Assembly (NCBI GenBank): GCA_028679035.1
Contig: JAJRCL010000010.1
Span: 1 to 10,937, forward strand
Reading direction: 5' to 3'
Source of the DNA: Methanomicrobiales archaeon
GTDB taxonomy: Archaea; Halobacteriota; Methanomicrobia; Methanomicrobiales; JACTUA01
Length of the DNA: 10,937 nucleotides
This document shows positions 1 to 6,268 of this stretch, one piece after another; positions within the stretch are counted from its first letter, which is position 1; every line of letters begins with the position of its first letter. The notes under the pieces were generated by a model. That model did no database searches. It saw nothing but the letters and a program-made list of their open reading frames with translations, and was not told the DNA's origin. A program made the translations under genes and the position numbers.

Positions 1-38
1 CAGAAAGTCATCGCAATACTTACCATTGCCGGTTTCAT
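1..38 (-). CDS. N-terminus of an unknown gene, cut by the window edge
   Basis: An ATG at 38-36 opens a minus-strand frame that reads MKPAMVSIAMTF and stays open to the left edge. The support is positional: a TATA-like box (57-64) lies about 23 bases upstream, the right place for an archaeal leaderless transcript. The space between this start and the methyltransferase stop at 113 is otherwise empty. Only 12 codons are visible, so no family or function can be given. The gene would follow the methyltransferase on the same strand but from its own promoter. Confidence 0.4.
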   Translation of the reverse strand, partial: MKPAMVSIAMTF

Positions 39-56
39 CGTGCGACAATAAGATCG

Positions 57-64
57 AATTATAA
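57..64 (-). promoter_or_regulatory. TATA-like box for the left-edge gene
   Basis: On the minus strand this reads TTATAATT, preceded by CCGG. Its centre is about 23 bases before the ATG at 38, so transcription would start at or next to the start codon. No Shine-Dalgarno sequence is seen, which agrees with a leaderless message. Confidence 0.4.
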
Positions 65-112
65 CCGGATTGATCAATTAGCTTGAAAATTTTCGTCGGA
101 AAGATGTATCCC

Positions 113-703
113 TCATTTAGACAGCTTTTCTATCGAAGAAAGCCATGCCTTTGCGCCGTCGTCACTCATCCGGTTTGCAAAGCTCGCTGACCGGATATAG
201 TGAATCCGCCACCCTTCTCCGAACGTCGTGCGGATCTCATCCTGGGTAACCCGTCGGGGCCCATAGGCGCCGTGTTCCCGCTCGCTGAAGCAGAGCATGA
301 AGTAGAGAGCCCCTTCTTTCATGACATCGGCGATATTCCGGACGAAACAGGGGCGTTCTTCATCGGATAACACGTGGAAAAGGCCGGAGTCGATGACCGT
401 ATCGAATGTTCTGCCGATCTGGCGCAGGTTCAGGGCGTCCTTCACGAGGAAGGTCGCAGGGATCTCCCGTTCTTCTGCCTTGTGCCGTGCCTTTTCAATC
501 GCTGTCGGCGCCGCATCAACTCCCCAGACCAGATGACCAAGACCGGCGAGGTACAGGGCATTTTCCCCGGTACCGCAGCCCACGTCCAGGACGTCTCCTT
601 TGATCTCCCCTGCTGTGGCAAGACGAATGAACTCCGGCTGGGGCCTGCCGATCTCCCAGGGAGGGGTACCGGCATAGGCCTGCTCAAAAAAATCTTCTGC
701 CAT
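113..703 (-). CDS. Class I SAM-dependent methyltransferase
   Basis: This 196-residue soluble protein has the Rossmann-type SAM-binding fold. Motif I is VLDVGCGTGE (residues 38-47), the acidic residue that would hold the SAM ribose is D63 (GVDAAP), the post-II motif is KDA (88-90), and motif IV is DSGLFH (105-110). The N-terminal PPWEIGRPQPEF and the late FSEREHGAYGPRRV resemble small-molecule methyltransferases of the TPMT-like or Rv0560c-like group. That points to a small electrophilic or thiol/oxygen substrate rather than RNA or protein, but the substrate cannot be read from the sequence. The start at 703 is supported by a TATA-like box about 29 bases upstream and the absence of a ribosome-binding site. 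It lies downstream of the adenosine-specific kinase on the same strand, with an inverted repeat and its own promoter between them. Confidence 0.88.
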   Translation of the reverse strand: MAEDFFEQAYAGTPPWEIGRPQPEFIRLATAGEIKGDVLDVGCGTGENALYLAGLGHLVWGVDAAPTAIEKARHKAEEREIPATFLVKDALNLRQIGRTFDTVIDSGLFHVLSDEERPCFVRNIADVMKEGALYFMLCFSEREHGAYGPRRVTQDEIRTTFGEGWRIHYIRSASFANRMSDDGAKAWLSSIEKLSK

Positions 704-729
704 GCCCGGGGGTTAATACCGCTTTTCCG

Positions 730-735
730 ATATAA
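730..735 (-). promoter_or_regulatory. TATA-like box for the methyltransferase at 113-703
   Basis: The minus strand reads TTATAT, centred about 29 bases before the ATG at 703, which predicts a leaderless or nearly leaderless transcript. The inverted repeat at 747-764 lies directly upstream, where a regulator could bind. Confidence 0.4.
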
Positions 736-746
736 CAATATGGGAA

Positions 747-764
747 TTTCCGGGATTCCGGAAA
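747..764. repeat. Inverted repeat, 7-base arms and 4-base loop
   Basis: TTTCCGG (747-753) and CCGGAAA (758-764) are exact reverse complements around GATT. The repeat lies after the adenosine kinase stop (780) and just upstream of the methyltransferase TATA box. It could be a hairpin at the end of the kinase message or an operator for the methyltransferase. On the minus strand the T-run comes before the stem, not after it, so it is not a textbook terminator. Confidence 0.5.
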
Positions 765-779
765 AATTTGCCGCAGCTC

Positions 780-1277
780 CTATCCCATCTTGTACCCGAT
801 TTTACGCAGAAATGCGGTTCTCTGTGCGGCATTTTCCGCTGATTCCACACCCTGCGGTATCGAACCATCGATCACGCCAAGAATTCCACGACCCCGGCCG
901 GATTCTGCGATGATAACATCAACCGGGTTTGCCGTTGCACAGTAGATGGAACAGACCTCCTGGATTCCCTTGATGGCGTTGAGCACGTTGATCGGGTAAC
1001 AGTTGCGCAGAAACAGGATAAACGAGTGGCCCGCACCGATGGCAAGCGCATTCCTGGCAGCGATCGCGGTCAGCTCCTCATCGTTGCCCTGTACCCGGAT
1101 AAGACATTCTCCCGAGGACTCACAGAATGCAAGCCCGAATTTAGGATCCGGGACAGATGTGACGACCGCTTCGGAAATATCCTCCACAGTCTTGATAAAA
1201 TGCGACTGGCCGATAATGATGTTGGAGTCCTCAGGCTTTTCCACGTGAACGATATGCAGATCCGGTGTCCGTGTCAT
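780..1277 (-). CDS. Adenosine-specific kinase family protein (DUF355)
   Basis: The 165-residue protein matches the DUF355/adenosine-specific kinase family over its whole length. Recognisable blocks are IIGQSHFIKTVEDI (21-34), KFGLAFCESSGECLIR (46-61), GNDEEL (64-69), AIGAGHSFILFLRN (79-92), PINVLNAIK (95-103), IYCATANPVDVIIAE (111-125) and GRGILGVIDG (129-138). Structures of this family have been solved, and an adenosine-specific kinase activity has been reported, but its physiological role is poorly defined. The start at 1277 is the only ATG near the expected family N-terminus; the same frame has a TGA three codons upstream (1286-1284). There is no clear Shine-Dalgarno sequence. The gene begins inside a small overlapping ORF (1231-1365) and probably shares a promoter region with the divergent SIMPL gene. 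Confidence 0.9.
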   Translation of the reverse strand: MTRTPDLHIVHVEKPEDSNIIIGQSHFIKTVEDISEAVVTSVPDPKFGLAFCESSGECLIRVQGNDEELTAIAARNALAIGAGHSFILFLRNCYPINVLNAIKGIQEVCSIYCATANPVDVIIAESGRGRGILGVIDGSIPQGVESAENAAQRTAFLRKIGYKMG

Positions 1278-1365
1278 ACAACTTCACGATGACCTGATGC
1301 TCGTGCAGAAGTTTAAACCCATCGCACCATTGGGGACAGTCGCAAAGAGAGATCGGACAAATCAT
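1231..1365 (-). CDS. Possible small cysteine-rich protein overlapping the kinase start
   Basis: A 44-codon frame starts with MICPISLCDCPQWC and so holds four cysteines in 14 residues (C3, C8, C10, C14), a pattern that could bind zinc or another metal. It then reads FKLLHEHQVIVKLYD and ends at TGA (1233-1231). The last 47 bases overlap the adenosine kinase start in another frame. The frame is also open upstream to a TAG at 1431-1429, and that part reads plausibly (IPYFNCGNFRTYGYF) with another cysteine. It has no ATG, GTG or TTG before the ATG at 1365, so the real start may be that ATG or an unusual codon. No Shine-Dalgarno sequence is visible. I recognise no family. The protein-like composition is the main evidence; the long overlap counts against it. 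Confidence 0.35.
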   Translation of the reverse strand: MICPISLCDCPQWCDGFKLLHEHQVIVKLYDTDTGSAYRSRGKA

Positions 1366-1403
1366 GAAGTACCCATAGGTTCGAAAATTCCCGCAGTTAA
1401 AGT

Positions 1404-1416
1404 AAGGTATTTTATC
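1404..1416. promoter_or_regulatory. AT-rich TATA-like element between divergent genes
   Basis: TATTTTAT (1408-1415) is centred about 31 bases before the SIMPL ATG at 1443, giving a leaderless plus-strand transcript. The opposite strand reads ATAAAATA, so the same element could also start transcription leftward towards the small cysteine-rich ORF and the kinase, with a leader of roughly 110 bases to the kinase ATG. The rightward use is the better supported. Confidence 0.45.
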
Positions 1417-1442
1417 GATCTGTACACACTAGAACCGATACC

Positions 1443-2177
1443 ATGTTGAAAAAACTCACAGCCATTGGCTTTCTCGCCCTGCTGGCGATCACCGCAGTTC
1501 TGGTCGGCGGAGTTACCGCCCAGACCGGCAATGCCACCACCTCCGAGCAGCTTATTCTTACTTCGAGTACCGGAGAAGTGACGACCACACCGGACCGTGC
1601 GATCATCTCTATCACGGTCGAGACTGAGAACACTGACGCACAGAGTGCCCAGAACCGTAATGCACAGCTCATGACCGCCGTGACTGATGCACTCAGGAAA
1701 GCCGGGATCGCGGCGGAGGATCTCAAGACGACCGGATACTCAATCTACCCGGTGTATGTAGACAGTTCCAATATCCTCACGCCCAAGGTGCAGCAGTACC
1801 GGGTGGACAACACGCTCATGATCACGCTGCGGGATATCAACCGTGCCGGCGAAATCACTGATCTTGCGGTCCAGAGCGGTGCAAACCGGGTCGATTACAT
1901 CACGTTCACCCTGAGTGACGAAAAGCAGCTCTCGCTGCGCAGCGAAGCCCTGACCCGTGCGATCCGCCTTGCCCGTGCGGATGCCGATGTCGTTGCGGGT
2001 GCCTCTGGCCTCGTGATCATTGCAGTCAAGGAGATTACGGTCGGGGGATCCTACAGCCCTGTCCCGTACCAGACCGTCGCCTATGACAAGGCGGCCGGAG
2101 CGACCACCCCTCTCCAGCCCGGCGAGGTAAAAGTGAGCGCCCAGGTTTCGATGACCTATCTCGTAAAGAGCGCCTGA
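1443..2177 (+). CDS. Secreted SIMPL-domain (DUF541) protein
   Basis: The 244-residue protein starts with a basic n-region (MLKK) and a hydrophobic stretch (about 6-25) ending near VTAQ. This is a signal peptide or single N-terminal anchor, so the rest lies outside the membrane. Residues about 36-242 form a SIMPL/DUF541 domain: STGEVTTTPDRAIISITVET (42-61), the conserved LRKAGIAAEDLKTTGYSIYP block (84-103), YRVDNTLMITLRDINRAGEI (119-138), SGANRVDYITFTLSD (145-159) and a C-terminal VKVSAQVSMTYLVK (229-242). SIMPL proteins are periplasmic or cell-surface proteins in bacteria and archaea, with no firmly assigned biochemical role; some are linked to envelope stress. The start is set by the signal peptide and by a TATA-like box 31 bases upstream. 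The gene stands alone, divergent from the kinase. Confidence 0.9.
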   Translation: MLKKLTAIGFLALLAITAVLVGGVTAQTGNATTSEQLILTSSTGEVTTTPDRAIISITVETENTDAQSAQNRNAQLMTAVTDALRKAGIAAEDLKTTGYSIYPVYVDSSNILTPKVQQYRVDNTLMITLRDINRAGEITDLAVQSGANRVDYITFTLSDEKQLSLRSEALTRAIRLARADADVVAGASGLVIIAVKEITVGGSYSPVPYQTVAYDKAAGATTPLQPGEVKVSAQVSMTYLVKSA

Positions 2178-2188
2178 TCCCCTCCCTA

Positions 2189-2193
2189 TTTTT
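2189..2193 (+). terminator. Short T-run after the SIMPL gene
   Basis: TTTTT lies 12 bases after the SIMPL stop codon. Archaeal RNA polymerase can stop at T-tracts without a hairpin, but five Ts is a weak signal. The next gene appears to have its own promoter, so a stop here is plausible. Confidence 0.25.
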
Positions 2194-2264
2194 CAGCCAG
2201 GCACCCGACAATAGTACCCTGCGGGATACACTGGGACAGATGGACCGTTTTCCGCAGAGATCAG

Positions 2265-2274
2265 AAAAGATTAA
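2265..2274 (+). promoter_or_regulatory. TATA-like box for the methyltransferase at 2302
   Basis: AAAAGATTAA is centred about 32 bases before the ATG at 2302. No Shine-Dalgarno sequence precedes that ATG, so a leaderless transcript is likely. The box is not a strong consensus match. Confidence 0.3.
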
Positions 2275-2301
2275 GTCTCCCTGCCCCACAGCTCGAACTG
2301 C

Positions 2302-2901
2302 ATGCAGGAGGCCGCCAGCTCCTTTGACCGTTTTGCCGAGGAATACGACCGATGGTTCGACGAACACCCGGAGGTCTACCAGTCCGAGGTAAGTGCCCTG
2401 GAACGGTTTGTTCCCCGCACGGGTTCGGGGATCGAGATCGGCGTAGGAAGCGGGAGGTTCGCTCTTCCTCTCCAGGCGCAGACCGGCGTGGATCCGGCAT
2501 TGCAGATGGCACGGATTGCACGGGAACGGGGCATTGACGTAGTTCTTGGAGAAGCCGAGGCACTCCCGTTCTGCCGGGAGACTTTTGATTTTGCCCTTAT
2601 GGTCACTGCCGTCTGTTTTTTTGACAATCTTTCCCGGGCACTCGCAGAAGCGCACCGGATCCTTGTTCCCGGAGGCCAGGTGGTTATCGCGCTCATCGAC
2701 CGCGACAGCCCTCTTGGGGAGGAATACAGCAGAGACCGGGAAACAAGCCGCTTTTTCCGTCTTGCACGATTTTACACGACCAATGAGGTCATCTCCCTGC
2801 TGAATAAGAACGGTTTTTCGGCATGCGAATCGATTGACGTCATGTTCCGGAAATATGGCCCGATACCGAGCGGTTTTTCCATCGTACGTGCATGTAAATA
2901 G
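2302..2901 (+). CDS. Class I SAM-dependent methyltransferase (Methyltransf_11 type)
   Basis: This 199-residue soluble protein has a standard SAM-binding core: SSFDRFAEEYDRWFDEHP (6-23) typical of UbiE/SmtA-like enzymes, motif I IEIGVGSGR (44-52), acidic D64 in GVDP, the AEALPF motif (85-90) that contacts the adenine, the strand-4 DFALMVTAVCFFDN (96-109) and HRILVPGG (118-125). The C-terminal part (about 150-199) is short and would carry the substrate lid. The substrate cannot be told from the sequence. It is not related closely by eye to the methyltransferase at 113-703 beyond the shared fold. The ATG at 2302 follows a weak TATA-like box. The next gene starts 186 bases later behind its own promoters. 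Confidence 0.88.
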   Translation: MQEAASSFDRFAEEYDRWFDEHPEVYQSEVSALERFVPRTGSGIEIGVGSGRFALPLQAQTGVDPALQMARIARERGIDVVLGEAEALPFCRETFDFALMVTAVCFFDNLSRALAEAHRILVPGGQVVIALIDRDSPLGEEYSRDRETSRFFRLARFYTTNEVISLLNKNGFSACESIDVMFRKYGPIPSGFSIVRACK

Positions 2902-2957
2902 ATGAAAAAAACCAGGAATTTCTCGATACAAATATATAACGTGAACATGGATCAGCT

Positions 2958-2964
2958 TATATAC
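2958..2964 (+). promoter_or_regulatory. TATA box upstream of the nusA-like gene
   Basis: TTATATA (2958-2964) is the best TATA match in the 2902-3087 gap. It predicts transcription from about 2985-2990 and so a leader of about 100 bases before the ATG at 3088. A second TATA-like stretch lies at about 2930-2938 (AATATATAA), and a weaker one around 3037-3042 would give a leader of only about 20 bases. I cannot tell which is used. Confidence 0.4.
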
Positions 2965-3087
2965 TCCAGCGTTTCAGACACGGTACGTTCAGGATGTGAG
3001 GACAATCCCGGATGCATATATCAATAAAAAATTTCGTATACATCGGTAACCACGAACAACAAAAAATCTGCTCCCCGGTCCGGGGGA

Positions 3088-3570
3088 ATGCGGGCCAGGA
3101 TGGAACTCTTGAAAGAAGGTATGGAGCGGACGATCGGTTTCAAGGAGCGGCGGTATATCGAAGAGCTCCGCATTCTCACGAAGTCGACGGCGCTCGACTG
3201 CGTTATTGACGAACGTTTCGATCGTATCATCTACGTCATTAAGAAAGGAGACATGGGCCTTGCGATTGGGAAGAAGGGAGAGAACATCAAGAAAATGCAG
3301 CGGGTACTTGGCAGAAGAATTGAAATGGTTGAATATGCCGATGACCCGGATACATTTATCGCAAATATTTTCAAACCTGCCGAGGTCACCGGTATCGAAC
3401 GGAGTGCAGACGGCAAACGGGTGAATATACAGGTAAAAAAGAAAAGTGATCTGGGTATAGCAATCGGCAAGGGCGGGTCCAACATCGAGAAGGGACGGAT
3501 GCTCTGCCGGCGGTTCCTGGGACTCGAGATCGACGAAATACTTCTCGGAGAAGAAGAGCATGAAGAGTGA
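3088..3570 (+). CDS. nusA: NusA-like transcription factor with two KH domains
   Basis: The 160-residue protein has the architecture of the short archaeal NusA: two KH RNA-binding domains and none of the N-terminal or S1 domains of bacterial NusA. KH1 carries MGLAIGKKGENIKK (56-69, GxxG at 61-64) after STALDCVIDERFDRIIYV (33-50). KH2 carries LGIAIGKGGSNIEKGR (122-137, GxxG at 127-130). The family binds RNA and is thought to act in transcription termination or elongation. Possible starts are 3088, 3100 and 3121; none has a well-spaced Shine-Dalgarno sequence, and the conserved part begins near IGFKERRYIEELRIL (16-30), so even 3121 would keep the domains. The C-terminal tail is acidic (EEEHEE). 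The end overlaps hisE by 11 bases. In many archaea nusA sits in the RNA polymerase/ribosomal cluster before rps12; here it does not, so this could be a relocated copy or a paralogue. Confidence 0.85.
   Translation: MRARMELLKEGMERTIGFKERRYIEELRILTKSTALDCVIDERFDRIIYVIKKGDMGLAIGKKGENIKKMQRVLGRRIEMVEYADDPDTFIANIFKPAEVTGIERSADGKRVNIQVKKKSDLGIAIGKGGSNIEKGRMLCRRFLGLEIDEILLGEEEHEE
3547..3550 (+). promoter_or_regulatory. Shine-Dalgarno sequence for hisE
   Basis: GGAG ends nine bases before the ATG at 3560, inside the end of the nusA-like gene. It supports that start and coupled translation of hisE from the same message. Confidence 0.5.
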
Positions 3571-3853
3571 GCGTGTCCTCCCTGACCTCTGGGAGGTCAT
3601 TGATGACCGGTTCCGTAACCCATCTCCCCTGTCCTATACGAGCTCCCTGTTCCAGGACTCCAAAGGGATCGATAAACCGCTCGAGAAGGTCGGTGAGGAA
3701 GCGGTGGAGTTCATTCTTGCAGCAAAAGGGGAGAGCAGGGAACGGATCATTGCGGAGGCGGCAGACCTCCAGTTCCACCTGTTCGTTGCGATGCGGGCAG
3801 CAGGGATCACGTTCGATGAACTGCTGACGGAACTCAGTGCACGGAAAAAATAA
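3560..3853 (+). CDS. hisE: Phosphoribosyl-ATP pyrophosphatase
   Basis: HisE removes pyrophosphate from phosphoribosyl-ATP to give phosphoribosyl-AMP, the second step of histidine synthesis, in the cytoplasm. The 97-residue protein has the all-helical MazG-like HisE fold: SYTSSLFQDSKGIDKPLEKV (25-44), the metal-binding GEEAVEF (45-51, E46/E47) and EAADLQFHLFVAM (66-78, E66 and D69). The length is normal for a stand-alone HisE not fused to HisI. The stretch DDRFRNPSPL before it is usual for archaeal forms. The start overlaps the nusA-like gene by 11 bases and has a GGAG site, so the two are almost certainly one transcript. No other his gene is in the window. Confidence 0.93.
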   Translation: MKSERVLPDLWEVIDDRFRNPSPLSYTSSLFQDSKGIDKPLEKVGEEAVEFILAAKGESRERIIAEAADLQFHLFVAMRAAGITFDELLTELSARKK

Positions 3854-3880
3854 ACCCTCGCTTCTTCAGGGCGCTTTTTT
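3844..3880. terminator. Two-way terminator between convergent hisE and kinase genes
   Basis: A short stem, CCCT (3855-3858) with AGGG (3868-3871), has a nine-base loop. It is followed on the plus strand by six Ts (3875-3880). On the minus strand the same stem is followed by TTTATTTTTT (3854 down to about 3845). Both convergent genes end here, with stops at 3853 and 3866 only 12 bases apart. The stem is short, so the T-runs probably do most of the work. Confidence 0.45.
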
Positions 3881-6268
3881 CAGACGGAATTTGATCGCAG
3901 CACCTTTCTCCGGGTGCCCGGGAACCCGGTCCTCCACCCATATCGCACCGCCATACCGGTCCACGAGCATGCGGGAGAGATAGAGGCCCAGACCCTTCCC
4001 GCTTGCTTTGGAGTCGCCACGCTGGAAGCGGTTGAAAATGAGGGGCTTCAGCCGGTCCGATATCCCCGGCCCGGTGTCCTCCACCGCCACTTCCACATTA
4101 TCCGCGTACTCGTCAACCCGGATGGTGACTGCGACCGACGGTCCTCCGAATTTCAGGCTGTTGCCGATGAGGTTTGCAAATACCTCTGCAAGGAGATAGT
4201 CGGCTGCAACACTCACCTTTGGCCCTTCGTAGACGATATGTGCGTCCGGAAATGTGCGGATCTCGGAATGGATGAGAGCGTCCAGATCGATGGGGCGGAG
4301 GATGGTCTTTTCTTCATAGAGTTTCCGGATCTTGGAAACGTTCCCGATAATATCGATGGAACGGCGGATGCTTGCGACCAGCTTGTCAGCGATCTCCCGC
4401 TTGTCCCCGTCCAGCATCTCTGCGAGGAGTTCCGCGTACATGATCGATACATTGTTTGCGTTGTTGATGTCGTGGCTGATGATGTCCAGATACAGGGTGG
4501 ATTCCCGGTAGGAGGACTCCAGCTGTTCCTGCAGGCGCCTCTTGTGGATCGCGTTGCCGATCTCGTTTCCAATCGATTCGAGAATAGTTTTTTGCTGTTC
4601 GGTGAAGGAGGACTGCGTGGAGCCCGTCAGGTAGAGGGCCCCGATCACTTCCCCGTTGGTACGGAACGGGATCATGGCAATGGAGATCACGCCGGTCTCA
4701 CGCTTATCGATGTAGCGCGCCTTCCCGTCAATGAAGACGCTGTTGTTCGGCTCCATGTGGATATCGATGTTCCCGGAACCCTTTTCAAACCATTCCGGAA
4801 GGCTCCGGCTGGACTGGATTACCGCAAAGTGACGGGCGGGATCAATGATGTAAATGGCGCCGGCGTCGAATTCCAGGAGGGCGAGGGTATTTTCGAGACT
4901 TGTTCCGAGAAGGTCGATGAGTGAATCTGCGTCCGCCGCCGCTGCGATGATCTGGTTGATGGTGGACAGTTGACGGTTCTGCTGCCGCACTTCTTCTTCA
5001 GCCCGCTTGCGTTCCGTGATGTCCACAAGGGACGCCACGCTCTGGGTCGTGTCCGGGATGAGCCCGATCGTCATGACAACGTCCCGGACGCTCCGGTCAT
5101 GGTGGATAATGTGAAACTCCGAGGTTGCCGGAACCAGTGTTGGTTCGTTCTGGCGGACCCGCAGGTAATCCCGTACCTTCTCGACGTCAGCCCGGTCTAC
5201 GAGGTCCAGCCAGTTCCTCCCGATCGTCTCAGTCGGGGAATACCCGAAAAGGCGCTCGAACTCGGAATTGGCGAGGATTATCTTCTGGTCGGCATTCGTC
5301 ATGATCATTGCCGAACCGGTAGTCTCGAAAATCGTCCGGTAGAGATCCTCTGAAGTGCGGAGCGCCTGTTCCACGCGGTTTCGTTCGGTGATGTCTACGC
5401 CGACAGCAAAGAAATACTCCAGTTCCCCGTTTTCCTGAAAGACCGGGCGGCCGTGCCATTCCACGAGGAGCACCTTTCCATCTTTCGTGAGCAGCCGGTT
5501 ATCAGACATGAACGGGTCTTTGCTCTGCACAATCTTCTGGAAAAGGGCTGTCAGCACCTCACGGTCCTGTTGCGGAACGAACGTATCGAGGAAGCTGCGT
5601 CCGGTTACCTCATGGTTCTCATATCCCAGGGAAGTGAGCATGGACTCGTTCATCATGATAACCTGCCCGCCCGGGTTCAGGGCAACGAAAAAGGCAGGCG
5701 AGCTGCGGACAAGGTTCGAAGAAAAGTCCCGCTCCCTGCGCAGTTCATCCTCGGCTTTCCGTTTTTCATTGATCTCCCGCTGCAGCTGGTCGTTCAGCTG
5801 GGTCAGTTCTGCGGTGCGGGTCTCGATCATCTCGCCGAGATGGCCGAAATGGAGTGTCAGCTCTTCTTCCAGCTGCTTGCGCAGGGTGATATCCTGGAAA
5901 ATGTCCATCCGCATGCCGGCAAACGGTCCATTGTCCACCAGCTGGCTGGAGCACTCGAGCCAGACGATACCATTTTTCGGATTCTTCAGCTTGCATTCGA
6001 CGTTCTTTACCGAGACGCCTGCTTTAATGGACGCATTGACCCGGTCAGAGATGACCGTTCCTTCTTCGAACGCAGGTGCAAGGTAGGACGCAACAAACTG
6101 CAGGAAATCCATTCCCCCGATGTCCTGCCGCCGGATCGTGAAAAGATCCTCCATCGCGTGATTAACCCAGAGGATTTTCAGATCCCGGTCTATCAGGATG
6201 ACGCCGTAATCCAGCTCGTCCATGAGCCAGAAGAACTGTGATGTTTCCGCGTGCGTTTCATCCCGCAT
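3866..6268 (-). CDS. Soluble PAS-PAS-PAS-GAF sensor histidine kinase
   Basis: The 800-residue protein has no signal peptide or membrane segment and should sense a cytoplasmic signal. Domains in order: PAS (about 12-130, ending DIFQDITLRKQ); a coiled coil (about 130-180, rich in E/R/L); PAS (182-296, ending VGVDITERN); PAS (303-420, ending LVDITERKR); a second short coil; GAF (about 437-578, DAGAIYIID to GNAIHKRRLQEQL); a dimerisation/phosphoacceptor region with H599 in DIISHDINNANN; and an HATPase domain (about 690-797). The ATPase has the N box EVFANLIGNSLKFGG (695-709), G1 VEDTGPGIS (729-737), F box IFNRFQRG (744-751) and G2 GKGLGLYLSR (757-766), all intact. The H box differs from the common SHELRTP form but is like that of many methanogen PAS kinases. 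No response regulator is in the window, so its partner is unknown. The start at 6268 is supported by TATA-like sequence about 33 bases upstream. Confidence 0.92.
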   Translation of the reverse strand: MRDETHAETSQFFWLMDELDYGVILIDRDLKILWVNHAMEDLFTIRRQDIGGMDFLQFVASYLAPAFEEGTVISDRVNASIKAGVSVKNVECKLKNPKNGIVWLECSSQLVDNGPFAGMRMDIFQDITLRKQLEEELTLHFGHLGEMIETRTAELTQLNDQLQREINEKRKAEDELRRERDFSSNLVRSSPAFFVALNPGGQVIMMNESMLTSLGYENHEVTGRSFLDTFVPQQDREVLTALFQKIVQSKDPFMSDNRLLTKDGKVLLVEWHGRPVFQENGELEYFFAVGVDITERNRVEQALRTSEDLYRTIFETTGSAMIMTNADQKIILANSEFERLFGYSPTETIGRNWLDLVDRADVEKVRDYLRVRQNEPTLVPATSEFHIIHHDRSVRDVVMTIGLIPDTTQSVASLVDITERKRAEEEVRQQNRQLSTINQIIAAAADADSLIDLLGTSLENTLALLEFDAGAIYIIDPARHFAVIQSSRSLPEWFEKGSGNIDIHMEPNNSVFIDGKARYIDKRETGVISIAMIPFRTNGEVIGALYLTGSTQSSFTEQQKTILESIGNEIGNAIHKRRLQEQLESSYRESTLYLDIISHDINNANNVSIMYAELLAEMLDGDKREIADKLVASIRRSIDIIGNVSKIRKLYEEKTILRPIDLDALIHSEIRTFPDAHIVYEGPKVSVAADYLLAEVFANLIGNSLKFGGPSVAVTIRVDEYADNVEVAVEDTGPGISDRLKPLIFNRFQRGDSKASGKGLGLYLSRMLVDRYGGAIWVEDRVPGHPEKGAAIKFRLKKAP

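Noticed and set aside
374..913. A 179-codon plus-strand frame opposite the methyltransferase gene
   Set aside because: It is the antisense shadow of a clear methyltransferase, with no family motif of its own.
2035..2931. A 298-codon minus-strand frame across the SIMPL end and the second methyltransferase
   Set aside because: It lies opposite two well-supported genes and their promoter, and its composition is that of a GC-rich antisense frame.
2902..3027. A 41-codon plus-strand frame starting directly after the methyltransferase stop
   Set aside because: It contains both TATA-like boxes of the nusA-like gene and has no Shine-Dalgarno sequence or recognisable motif; it is most likely promoter DNA.
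3914..4924. A 336-codon plus-strand frame opposite the histidine kinase
   Set aside because: The kinase ATP-binding and H-box motifs are unmistakable on the other strand; this and the 262-codon frame at 5453-6241 are shadows.
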